From: Rotaria macrura
Taxonomy: Eukaryota; Rotifera; Eurotatoria; Philodinida; Philodinidae
Length of the DNA: 64,000 nt
Reading direction: 5' to 3'
Assembly: GCA_900239685.1 (NCBI GenBank)
Contig: OENT01000224.1
Span: 1 to 64,000 of the forward strand
A model generated the notes under the pieces. The model was not told the DNA's origin. It searched no databases and saw nothing but the letters and a program-made list of their open reading frames with translations. Positions 37,059-47,534 of this stretch are shown here, in pieces. Positions within the stretch are counted from its first letter, which is position 1. Every line of letters begins with the position of its first letter. Both the position numbers and the translations under genes were made by a program.

Positions 37059-37277
37059 ATGGTTAATGTCCTTAAAGGTTCATTAATTAAATGTGATCCA
37101 CCAGTCAAACAGTATTTAATTTATTGGAATGACTCATTACCTACTGACGAAAAATTCATTCTACAAAATTTAGATGAACAACATTTATTTGTTCAAACAA
37201 CATCAGTGTCAATGATAAAAGAAAAATTACAAGAACTAATCGATAAAATTTCTTACGATTCAGCACAAACAAAATAA
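37059..37277 (+). CDS. GTF2H5: General transcription factor IIH subunit 5 (TTDA/Tfb5/p8)
   Basis: 72 residues, against 71 in human. It begins MVNVLKGSLIKCDPPVKQYL, matching the family signature VLKGxLIxCDPxxKQ, followed by KFILQNLDEQHLFV and a C-terminal helix (IKEKLQELIDKI). The protein stabilises TFIIH, stimulating XPB in nucleotide excision repair and supporting transcription initiation. The start is fixed by the conserved N terminus. A TTTTTCAG acceptor ends only 2 nt before the ATG, so the message probably begins at a splice or spliced-leader acceptor. The TAA stop (37275-37277) is followed after two bases by the ATG of SNRNP25, forming an apparent dicistron. No intron. Confidence 0.95.
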   Translation: MVNVLKGSLIKCDPPVKQYLIYWNDSLPTDEKFILQNLDEQHLFVQTTSVSMIKEKLQELIDKISYDSAQTK

Positions 37278-37279
37278 AA

Positions 37280-37678
37280 ATGTCCCACGATGAATTCATG
37301 TCTAATATATATTCCCGTTTATCAAAACTAATATCGTCTGATCCATTATTTTCTGATATTAATTGTCATCCCTCGAAAATTTCATTTTCTAAATTAAATG
37401 AACTCAAGCAAGAAAATTTTATACATATAACTATTCGACGATTCGATAATTCAATGATTAATCTTTATCTATCCGAACAATCTCGTGTATATCAATTGAA
37501 AAGAGCGATTAAAGAAAAATTTTCAGATAAGAAAATCAGCTGGAAAAGTATTTGGAAAAGATATGCACTAGCAACTGATGATCAACAACAGTTACTTAAT
37601 GATAATCGACGTATTAAATATTATGGAGTCTATGATAACTGTGAACTCGTTTTTGTTCGTCGACGTCGATTAAAATGA
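37280..37678 (+). CDS. SNRNP25: U11/U12 small nuclear ribonucleoprotein 25 kDa protein
   Basis: 132 residues, the length of the human protein. The N-terminal helix (YSRLSKLISSDPLFSDI) is followed by a ubiquitin-like domain, residues about 47-130. This contains the hallmark KKISWKSIWKRYAL at 84-97, an NDNRRIKYYGVYDNCELVFV block, and a basic end (RRRRLK). SNRNP25 binds U11-59K/U11 snRNA in the minor spliceosome, so the organism probably keeps U12-type splicing. The ATG lies 2 nt after the GTF2H5 stop, in a different frame. An AG inside the end of GTF2H5 (TTACGATTCAG, about 37263) could serve as trans-splice acceptor. No introns. No clear AATAAA close downstream. Confidence 0.93.
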   Translation: MSHDEFMSNIYSRLSKLISSDPLFSDINCHPSKISFSKLNELKQENFIHITIRRFDNSMINLYLSEQSRVYQLKRAIKEKFSDKKISWKSIWKRYALATDDQQQLLNDNRRIKYYGVYDNCELVFVRRRRLK

Positions 37679-39189
37679 TGTTCTATTTTGATGCTTTCGA
37701 AAAAAAAAAGAAAAACATATAAGAAAGATGATCATTGAAAATTTTGAATGAAAATAATTATTTCTGTACCTAGCCATGCAGATATAGGTTTACGTTTATT
37801 TTCCCTCATCCATTTATTATGTTCTATACCTCATAAATATTATCAGATTAGTATTATTTATGAATCCATCAAAAAGATAATAACAGACGAACATGTCGAT
37901 ATATATATATATATATAAACTACTAATTCAAGAATATTAATGACTGTTTCATACTAAATGATGTTTCTTTTCCTTCCTATCTTGGAGGCATTTAGCGACC
38001 ATATATAATACCAATAGTCAACAGACAGTTGTATACATTAGAAAAGCACTTGGGTTTGTCTTAGCATAATAAGCTTTCTCATAACAAATTGGAAACAATA
38101 TATACTATCATAAATCTAAGTAAGTTGTTGGGAAAATTTTCAACATTAACTATAATGATTAGTGGTAAGGTATAAAATGTGAACCAATATTTTATGGAAA
38201 TTTTAAAATAGGTAATATAAAAGAAAATCATTAAATAGGATCTACTTCAACTAATAGTAACTATGGATGTCAGTTTGTTCAAGTAGATGTATAATTACAT
38301 ATGTCTTATTTTTTTCTCTATAATGATGAAAATCAAACGAGCATACGGCGTATAAAAAAATTAACTGTCATCATACTTCTGAATGGAAGGTGATATGTTA
38401 ACGTTTCTTTTTCTTTGGTTGCAACAACTAAAATCAAAACTGTTGATTTCATCAATACACAAAAGGAAAGAGCTTTCATGTTTTTGACGTACTTCAATTT
38501 AATTTTAGTATCAAGTCGTAGTCAACATGTATTCCCTTGATACAAGATGAGAAAATAAATTCAATAGTATATTCTAAAGAATAATATGATTCTGTTCTGT
38601 TTAATCAACAACCTGTGAAACAAACAGAAAAGATAGTTTTTAATTCACTAGACAATCCAAGTGAGTGCAACCAATGAATTCAATTTTGACAAAGAAAGTA
38701 TTAATGAATAATAGCAGAAGAGTTTTTTGACATCATGATGAGTAGGCACTTTTTTTTATATTCATGGTACTCGAGGAAAGAACAAATGGATTAAAAAGGA
38801 ACGGAAGTATTATCTTATTAAGATAAATTTGATTAAAGATAATCAAATATTTCGACATTCTTTTTCTAACTAGTATCTTCTTGGGAATTTGTTCATAGTA
38901 AACAGAAAAATCTCACTACCATAGAGAGTTTATCTTACTTAACTTAAAGCAGTTTTTATTCATCAATATTTCTTCACAATTTGTCAAGAGAAAGATTTAA
39001 ATTTACATTAAGAAACAGTTCTGTTTCGTGATGAAGAAGACTAAAGATGTCACTATTCATTGATTTTAGTTGGAACAGAGAAGATCATTGGTGTTTCTTC
39101 ATAAACAAAACTATATGGCAGTACGAAAAAACTGATAGTGAATAACGAGCGCAGATCGATTTACTGACGTTCTAAGAAAGAAGAAAAGT
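37679..39189. other. Intergenic, no gene recognised
   Basis: 3'UTR of SNRNP25 and AT-rich spacer. Contains an (AT)n run at 37899-37917. No coding signal was found. Confidence 0.6.
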
Positions 39190-39852
39190 ATGGCCGATCA
39201 ACCTCACCTTCATCGTTCTGATGAAATGGAAGATTTGGCTCATCTCACGCCTGAAGACATTAATAAACCACTTGTTGATAAACAAGACAATGCAAAACAG
39301 GCATTGATCGTTGTCGATATACAAAATGATTATTTCTCAGGTGGTAAATGGGTTCTTAATGATATGGATACAGCTGCTGACAACGCAGCTCAATTAATAT
39401 CAGCTGCACGTGCTTCTGATGACTTAATTATTCATATTCGTCATGAATTTCCAACGGCTGATGCTCCATTTTTTGCAGCTGGTTCCTTCGGTGTTCAAAT
39501 ACATTCAAAAGTGCAAAATCGTGAAGATGAACATGTCATCGTCAAGAATCATATAAATTCGTTCCGAGATACAAAACTCAAAGAAATTCTTGATCTAAAT
39601 GGAATCCGAGATATTGTCATATGTGGTGCGATGAGTCATATGTGTATTGATGCAATTACTCGTGCAGCTAGTGACTTTGGATACAATTGTATTGTTATTC
39701 ATGATGCGTGCGCATCGCGTGATCTCGAATTCAATGGTATAAAAGTTCCAGCTGAACATGTACATGCAGCATTTATGTCTGCACTTGGATTTGCCTATGC
39801 TAGGACAATTTCTACTAGTGATTTTCTTAAAGAGAAAAAAGCTAGTTCGTAA
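39190..39852 (+). CDS. Isochorismatase-family cysteine hydrolase, bacterial type
   Basis: 220 residues in one exon. An N-terminal extension of about 36 residues precedes the isochorismatase fold. The catalytic triad is visible: D43 in VVDIQNDYFSGG, K119 in VIVKNHINSF, C152 in CGAMSHMCID. ACASRDLEF and HAAFMSALGFAYARTIST complete the signature of bacterial cysteine hydrolases of this subgroup. The fold cleaves C-N or vinyl-ether bonds (amides, isochorismate); the substrate here is unknown. No signal peptide, so it is probably cytosolic. The combination of motifs is closer to bacterial enzymes than to animal ISOC1/2, suggesting horizontal acquisition. AATAAA at 39921-39926 ends the unit. Confidence 0.92.
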   Translation: MADQPHLHRSDEMEDLAHLTPEDINKPLVDKQDNAKQALIVVDIQNDYFSGGKWVLNDMDTAADNAAQLISAARASDDLIIHIRHEFPTADAPFFAAGSFGVQIHSKVQNREDEHVIVKNHINSFRDTKLKEILDLNGIRDIVICGAMSHMCIDAITRAASDFGYNCIVIHDACASRDLEFNGIKVPAEHVHAAFMSALGFAYARTISTSDFLKEKKASS

Positions 39853-39920
39853 TGAATTGATTGTTCATCCGATGAAAAGCATGTTTGTTTTTGTCATTTT
39901 TCTCCTTAGAAATAGACTGT

Positions 39921-39926
39921 AATAAA
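39921..39926 (+). promoter_or_regulatory. Polyadenylation signal AATAAA (isochorismatase-like)
   Basis: Canonical hexamer about 70 bp after the TAA stop. It shows the bacterial-looking gene has a eukaryotic transcript end. Confidence 0.55.
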
Positions 39927-40618
39927 CTGTCATAAATGAATACAGACAGCAATTTTGTTTTTGATACATGTCATGGAGCGTTAGTGACCAGTTTTGACAA
40001 AATAATTTTTTTCTGTGTTTTTTTTCTTCATTTTATTGGATTTCATTTAGAAATAAAGCAAAAAAAAAGAACTATATGAGACTTGATATTTTTTATACGT
40101 TGCTCGATATTTCATCAAGATTGTTTCATGAGATGAATATTCATGCTTTATTATGATACATTAATATATGATTTGATCTCATACCTAAAGACAAATCTAA
40201 TTATGGTAACTTGATAAAAAATTACAAATTCATAATGTTCGTCAAGACTCAAAATACCATCTAATAATTATATTAATAAAAGGATATCATTAATATCGAT
40301 TGTTGTATTATAGGAAAATGGCATATAGTTCTAGAAACATAAATTTAAAACCATAAAGATAGTTAATTTCTTTTTATGATCGTAAACATTTTAGCTTGTG
40401 ACTTTTTATTATTCAACTGTCATATTCCATTGTTTTCCATCGATAGCAGCAGTAAAAATTGATAAGAACACCGATTTATTAATCAAGACAGTATAACAAG
40501 TACAAGTTAAATCAATGGCTCCTATTGTGTATATAAACCATCGATTTACAAAACATTTGCCTAGTTATTGTCGTAGATTTGAATATTTTTGTCGATTCAT
40601 CATTTTAATTGTTGTTTT
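39927..40618. other. Intergenic / promoter of the M28 peptidase
   Basis: AT-rich spacer of about 0.7 kb without coding signal. TATATAAACC at about 40530 is TATA-like and lies about 90 bp before the M28 start codon. Confidence 0.4.
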
Positions 40619-42349
40619 ATGATGAAACGAATAATTTTACTCATCGCAGCTATCTTAATATTTACGGATGTATTTTCGACAACAAATGGAATGATCATCA
40701 ATAAAGATGTTATTGACAATGTCGAACAGCTTTCAAACACTCGATATGGATCATCAATTTCGACTGATGAAGTTATGGCACATCTATATGAACTGCAAAG
40801 TATAGCATCAGCTTCTAATGGAAATCGAGCTGCTAAGACCATTGGTTTTAATCGTACTCTGGATTATATAACGAATTATCTTGCATTAAACACAAATTTG
40901 AAAGTGACGAAAACTTTTTTCAATTTACGAAACTTTCAACTTCTTCGTAATCCAACATTGTCATCAAAAATAAATGGAGTTCCTCGAACATATACTTATT
41001 CAACGAGTCTTTCTCTAGCAGAATTTTATCATGTTCAATATTCTACATCGGTCGATATTAATACTGATGTTCTTCTTACAGCTATCCCTAATCTAGGTTG
41101 TACAGATGAGGATTGGGTTGCTGCACGTCCACCTCCAATTGGTCTTGTAGCCATTGTTAAACGAGGTGACTGTGCATTTGAAACCAAGACTAAACTTGCA
41201 ACTAAATATAAGGTTGCGGCACTATTAATCTATAATGATGGAACATCATCAAGCAATATGCAACCAATTAATATAAACGTTGGTCAAAATAATCTTGTAC
41301 CTGTACTCTTCCTTTCATATAATGTTGGTCAAACATTGGCAACTGCAGCAAGTGATTTCTCAAAAGTTACTTCTGTTCGTCTGAGTATTTCAACTGACAC
41401 TGCATTGAATCCGACTGGCAACATTTGTGCCGATACTCCAACAGGTGATCCCACTAAAACGATTGTGATCGGTAGTCATAGTGACAGTGTTCCTGCTGGA
41501 TCTGGTATCAACGATAATGGTATGTTCAAATAGACATTTCTTATTCATAGTGTCACACATATAAATATGTACGTGTCTTTCTTTTTATTTCTCATAGGTA
41601 GTGGTACTGCGACTAATCTTGCTTTAGCTACTACTCTTTCTCGTCTCCTACAAACGGGAACCTACACTCCTTATCCATATCGTGTGCGATTTTGTTGGTG
41701 GGGCGCAGAAGAATTAGGTCTTCTTGGCGCTAATTTTCATGTATCAGAAGCAAAAACATCGACTGAAGTTGGTGAACGAATCGATGATTATCTGGTCAAT
41801 ATTAATTTGGACATGTTGGCATCACCTAACTTCATATTCGGTATTTATGATGGTAAAACAGCTTCGGCTACTACTCCGGCTGGTGCTAAGCCAGGAAGTA
41901 ATAAGATGACAGCAATATTTGAAAGTTGGTTCATAGATAATGGATTACCTTGGGATTATACGAAATTTGATGGTCGCAGTGATTACGGTCCATTTTTAGC
42001 TGCAGGCATTGTTGCTGGTGGTCTGTTCTCTGGTGCAGATGCAGCAAAAACAATAGAGCAACGTAGTCGATATGAAGCTATGCTAGGACAAGGTCTTGGT
42101 GGAACAGCTGGTATTCAGCAAGATGTATGCTATCATCAAGCCTGTGATAAAACAACTAATATCAATCAATTTGCTCTCGATAAAATGGTCAAAGCAGCTG
42201 CATATGCTGTCGAATATCTAGGACGACAACCGAATTTAGAATCATGGTTGTATCCCGCTCGAGAAATTCAAGAATTTGCCAAACAAACCGTCAAGAGACC
42301 ATTCGAATATGATTCCATAAACGAATATTTCGGATTACCGTACAACTAA
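40619..42349 (+). CDS. Secreted M28 zinc aminopeptidase with PA domain (fungal APE3/Streptomyces type)
   Basis: Two exons, 40619-41519 and 41598-42349, with a 78 bp GT-AG phase 1 intron; 550 residues. Residues 1-25 form a signal peptide (MMKRIILLIAAILIFTDVFS). A PA domain sits at about 140-260 (VAIVKRGDCAFETKTKLA). The M28 core carries expected zinc ligands and catalytic residues: H287 and D299 (GSHSDSVPAGSGINDNGSG), E338/E339 (WWGAEELGLLG), D372 (NLDMLASPN), H480 (CYHQACDK). FDGRSDYGPFL and GGLFSGAD are shared with fungal and actinobacterial secreted aminopeptidases, so horizontal origin is likely. It should release N-terminal residues from peptides in digestion or in an acidic compartment. 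AATAAA is at 42430-42435. Confidence 0.93.
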
Positions 42350-42429
42350 CATTTTATGTTTGAATTTCTTTCGAGCTCATGTTTCATTTTTCTAATTTTC
42401 TAATATTGAGATAGCATTATCTCTTCGCA

Positions 42430-42435
42430 AATAAA
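42430..42435 (+). promoter_or_regulatory. Polyadenylation signal AATAAA (M28 peptidase)
   Basis: Canonical hexamer about 80 bp after the TAA stop of the peptidase gene. Confidence 0.5.
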
Positions 42436-45400
42436 AGTAAAAATATCCTATTCGGTGAATCTTTTATTTCTCTTATAGAAATTTTTATTATCTAAATTCA
42501 AATAAAGATAAGACAAGTACTTTTTTTACTTAAAATCGACATGTTTACGGTCATTCGGATGGTAAAAAATGTTATCGATTGGGTTTTTTTCTTAAATTTT
42601 TAGTAAGAAACTCGTTGTAGTATGGATTATTTAAGATTGAGTTAGTATGTATTTCATAGGAGACGTTTGAGTGTTGGATGGCTCCTATAATAAAAACTAG
42701 AGTTGTAAAAAGTCGAAAAAGAATATAGTCAAAGAAAAAAATATATATGTATATACTCATTGACATCAGAATCTAATTAGTTATTAGAAATACTTTATCG
42801 TTCACATATTGGAACGTTTATATCGGTCTAATTGGCAATGGTCAATAGATATCATAATTAGTTTTAAGTGCCATGAATCGATTATTGAAATTCCTGTCAA
42901 TATTAATAGTCTCAATGAATTCTTAATATATCCAGCAATATATTTACTTAGTGAGTTTATTCAACTTTTCTAGGTAATCGTCATAAATCTGATGACATAT
43001 AACTTTGTTGATTGCTATGAAAGAAATAACTGCTATCGTGCAAAGAACAGATGAAATCAATCATGATGAGCTGCTTCCAGTTATTTACATTCGTCGGTAA
43101 CGAGAACATGGAAGAAATTGACATACATAATGACGTGGAAAACTTTTTCTTATAATAGCTATTCATGATAGCGCATGAAATATGAACATGGACGGTATCT
43201 TGCTTTCTTCTTCTTCTTCTTCTATAGAATAGAAAGACAAGTCTATGTCACTGTTGTATCATTTAATCAAATTAAACTTGTGAATTTCGATTAGAAAAAA
43301 AACAGGAAATTAAACATTTTCGTAATATAATTCTGCTGTATCTTTAAATTTGATTTAAGAGTGTTTGATGAACAATTAAACAAATAGTTCTCATAGCTTG
43401 CAACACACAATAATGATGTAAACTTATGTGAATTTATTGTTTTTTTTTGCTTTCTATATATTGCTGGCGTCCAGACAAACGAGTATCATATAGTTCTGAG
43501 ATAGAAATAGAAAATTTTGCTGAACTGTTTTTCCGAATTTCAAAATGATAGAAACACGCGGAGTAAAGATACTGCACGTTTTTATTTCACATAAGTATTA
43601 ACACAGAACATTTGGGTCAAAGAAACTTTTTCCACAGTATAAATTTATGAATCCATAAAATAGTTTCTAAAAGACCAACTAGTTGCATTCAATGACGATT
43701 GAACGCTTATTTCTATTATTGCGTTGAATAATATTTTTGGTTGTTCATTCACTTAAGAAGATGTATCACTGACGATCATATTTATTATACTTTCTATTTG
43801 GATACTTGCGAATTTCTACCAACGATTCTTTTCTTTTTCTTAAATAGAAAGACTTGATTACGTAATGCTTCTCAACAACTTCTATCTTAAGTTCGCCTAG
43901 CGATATGCATATTATATAGTAAAAATTCTCATGATGTTAATAAAATGAATTTTGAAAACGAATCAATCAAAATTTGAAGTTGATGACCTATGAGGTTTTA
44001 ATCGATTGAAAGTGCATCATCATTAGTGTGTGACATTTGTATTTCATTGACATATTTTGTTCATCGGGTTGACTCTAATTATTCCTTTGTGGTATTGATA
44101 CATTTTGAGTTACTCTTGATTCTTATTTGATGAGTATTATCTTTGCTTGTCTGATTTTTCTGGATTGTTATCCGACTTCCGACGTATATGAGCTGTGAAT
44201 TAAAAATTCATGTTTAATAAAAACACATAGCATGATTGATTAATCTATGAGTCAATGCGAAGTTACGATACATGGAATGAACTTGTTAAATGATTCTTTC
44301 AGAGTTTCGACTCGTTTTTAAATTTTTCTTCTTATCAAAGCTAACATTTTCCATGAGCTTGTTTTTCTTCTTCTACTATTTGCCCATTGTTGTGACAATA
44401 TTAATGTGCTGAAGGCATCACATTCGATTAATTCGTCGTTCATGTGCTAACCGGATACATACAATCATATATTTGTCTTCATTTTTATCGGCTACGATCT
44501 TCTCATGAGCCTCACAGACGTACCATATCTTATTTACATCTAGACAGCTGTAATATGGGCTTTGTTTTGATCGAAAAAAACATAGTAAAAATAATGAAAA
44601 TAATTTCATAAACAAATATGCTTATTTTGATGCACGAAATCAATTTTAATCGAATTCGTATAGCTAAAATACAATCTCACTCACAAGATCACAACTTGAC
44701 ATTGTGTATGCGTAACAATTGTACATCAGGGGAAAATAAACATGTTCCTAGCAAACCAATCTTTACAATTATTATAACATACGTTAAATATGATTCGACA
44801 TCGTTGTGACTATTATTTCAGATTAAGATTATTTTTTATGCATAAATGAATCATATGGGAAAAGCTGGAAAAAAATTTAATCTATTTACTGTTAGGAAAT
44901 TAGCTTGATTTATTAATAGTTATACATCAAAGAGTAAAATGTGACATTCATTAAATAAATTATGCTAGATTTATTTCAATCATTACTATTTATAGATGTC
45001 GAAAAATTGTATGCATTCTGTTTGATTTCCTCTCATCTGATAGAAGTCAGTGTCACAATATTGTATTCTATATGTGCTCTTGTAGATCAGTGAAAAGTAC
45101 AGAATCACAATGGATTATCATGCTGTGCCTTTCATAATGACAAGCATCTGGAGTCATTCATGAAGACAAAGACCAAATATATAGACAAAAGCGCCTTTCA
45201 CACTCCGGAACATACTCTAATATATAAATTGGAATATGTCTTGAATAGTTTGTATCGACTGAAAAGGACTTTTTCTTCAAGGTGACCGCTTCCCATTGTT
45301 TGAGTTCACAGCGAAGCAAAACAGATAACAAGAACCATAATAATTACACATTTACTATGTAAAAGAGTATTAATGTAAACAGTGACACTCCTTCTCTGTC

Positions 45401-45470
45401 AATGGATATCAAACATTCTTCAACTTTTCGCAAGAGAATGTCCAGCTTCGTCAATAGACATCTGTAAAGA
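42436..45470. other. Intergenic, no gene recognised
   Basis: About 3 kb of AT-rich DNA with a short (CTT)n run at 43205-43222. Frames here are short and without recognisable features. Confidence 0.55.
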
Positions 45471-45772
45471 AAACAAAAGGCGATTATAAGGTTTCGACTA
45501 AAAGGCGGGATATATGCAGATCTATGTAGAAAGAATTTCTCTATCCGACAGCATAAATATTTTTCAGTCGTGCTGTGAACCGATGATTTCGAAAATTATT
45601 GCCATATTCGCTGTGCTACAAATTTAAAGGCAGCGAATCTGGCGGCGTTTTTTGAAATCATCGGTGCACAACAGAACTTTATCATATATGTACCACCGGA
45701 TTGAGGAAGTCTTCCTCTCTTAATATAAGCATATCCTGCGTTATTGTCAAAAATTGGCATGAAACTTATAAT
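45471..45772 (-). repeat. Dispersed repeat copy B with conserved minus-strand frame
   Basis: Homologous over about 300 bp to 20491-20790. The minus strand reads SFMPIFDNNAGYAYIKRG, LPQSGGTY and IKFCCAPMIS, closely matching copy A. A small deletion shifts the frame near the end. The TGA seen in copy A recurs at the same aligned place (TCA at 45564-45566), and homology continues beyond it. Confidence 0.6.
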
Positions 45773-46735
45773 TGTCTTTTCGTTATATGAATACAAAAAA
45801 CCTTCGATGGTATGAAACAAACATTTCTTAATAGTCAGTTATTAATTACCGAAAGAAATAACAATCGCATTGATTAAATCGTCATAGTTCCATGATAAAT
45901 CCGGAACTGTGATGTCAAAAAATATAAATGAAAATACTTCACTATTCGACTGATCTAATCTATTTTACATTCTTTTAATTAAACCCTGAAGAGTAATCTA
46001 TTTTTACTGAATCTATAAAGCATGGAGATAGTTGTTGACAAGAATTCGAAAACAAAAAGAATTGTAACTTCACATCTGAAGAGAATACTAGATTTATATA
46101 AATATTTATTTCATCATACGAAATCATTTAACTGGTAACTAGAAGATTGCAGTACGTATGCACCAATTCTACGTCAAGAATGCACATTGGTTTGGCTTGG
46201 AATCGATGCAATCCTAGTCTTCAGAAATCATTGTGGAAATCAATTTTCTGTATTATGTCAGAAAAAGAATGATTAATATCTGTCTTATTTCAATGATATA
46301 AATCTTCAGCATAAATTATTTCTTGCTCGAATGCAGACATGGAAATTAAATTAGACATAGTCACGAACATCGAATGCAGCTGATTGATATTAATTGATTT
46401 TTATTTGTGAATTCCACACAACGCTCTCGTTGTTTAGAAAAGGTTTTTCAATTCAGAAATATTCCGATTTTGTAACAATCGATATTTAATAATGATCAGG
46501 AAGAAACATATTTATTTTGATGGAAAAAAAGTTTGTTGGCGTCATTCATGTAAAAGAATCATTGAGAGCACACTGCCATATGTTTCTGACAGTTCGGAAG
46601 TGTTATTTCGCAAGATTTATGAGAAAACGGTAAAATTTTGTCATCACACAATATGACGTGGGAGAAAGAAAATAATCAATACATATGTATATATATACAT
46701 GTATATTTAACCAAACTTGAGCATTGACATCGAAA
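45773..46735. other. Intergenic / promoter of the HAD gene
   Basis: No coding signal. A palindromic ACATATGTATATATATACAT-like run sits about 50 bp before the HAD start codon (46681-46702). Confidence 0.5.
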
Positions 46736-47485
46736 ATGCCACAAGATTCAACTGCACGTACAAATAGAAATAAAAAACCAATCATAGCACTTGATTGTGA
46801 TGGGGTTTTATTACATTTTCATTCAAATTTCGCTCAAATTTATGAGAAGACATTTGGAAAAACATTGGAAATCGTTTCGCCGACATCGTATCGTGTAAGT
46901 TAAATTTTGAATTCAATGAAAATCTCATTGATTTTTTTATTATGAAAGGCTCGGGATAAGTACGGTGTACAGCTTACTGATGAAGAAAAACTCGAATTCG
47001 ACAAAGTATGGGAGGAACACGGTTGGCGAAGCATGCCAATACATGATGGAGCAGTTAATGCCTGTTTTTTATTACATCAAGCTGGTTATGAATTAGTGTG
47101 CGTCACAGCTATGCCTGATAGATTTATCGAACATCAATTGGAGAATTTTCGTCAACATGGATTTCCTATTGATAGAATAATATGTTCAGGTTATGACAAA
47201 GAAAATTTTTATTACAATCCAAAACGAAAGATTATTGAAGATTTACATCCGGTTGTTTTTGTCGATGATTTAAGAAGAAATTTTAAAGATATTCAAGGTG
47301 TTCATACAAAGCTTATTTTCATTGATAAAGAATATCATGATGATCCAAATCAACATGATAATATTTATTATGACATGCGATATCCGAGTCTTCTGGATTT
47401 TGTCAAAAATTTCCTTAAAACGGAACAGCATGGACAAGATATTCAATGGGCACAAAGGTCAGAAACACTCCTACCTTGCACTTGA
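46736..47485 (+). CDS. HAD-like hydrolase
   Basis: Two exons, 46736-46894 and 46949-47485, with a 54 bp GT-AG intron in phase 0; 231 residues. Motif I is PIIALDCDGVLLHFH, with D20 as nucleophile and D22 as acid/base. ELVCVTAMP fits motif II, and PVVFVDDLRRN fits the acidic motif IV that binds Mg2+. No signal peptide or membrane helix, so it is probably cytosolic. HAD enzymes of this size are mostly phosphatases; the substrate cannot be read from sequence. The VTAMPDRF and VDDLRRNFKDI segments resemble short bacterial HAD proteins more than known animal families, so acquisition from bacteria is possible. AATAAA lies at 47529-47534. Confidence 0.88.
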
Positions 47486-47528
47486 CTTGATATATATGTT
47501 TTTTGAGCAATACTTTTTATTGATGTTT

Positions 47529-47534
47529 AATAAA
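47529..47534 (+). promoter_or_regulatory. Polyadenylation signal AATAAA (HAD gene)
   Basis: Canonical hexamer about 45 bp after the TGA stop of the HAD gene. Confidence 0.5.
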
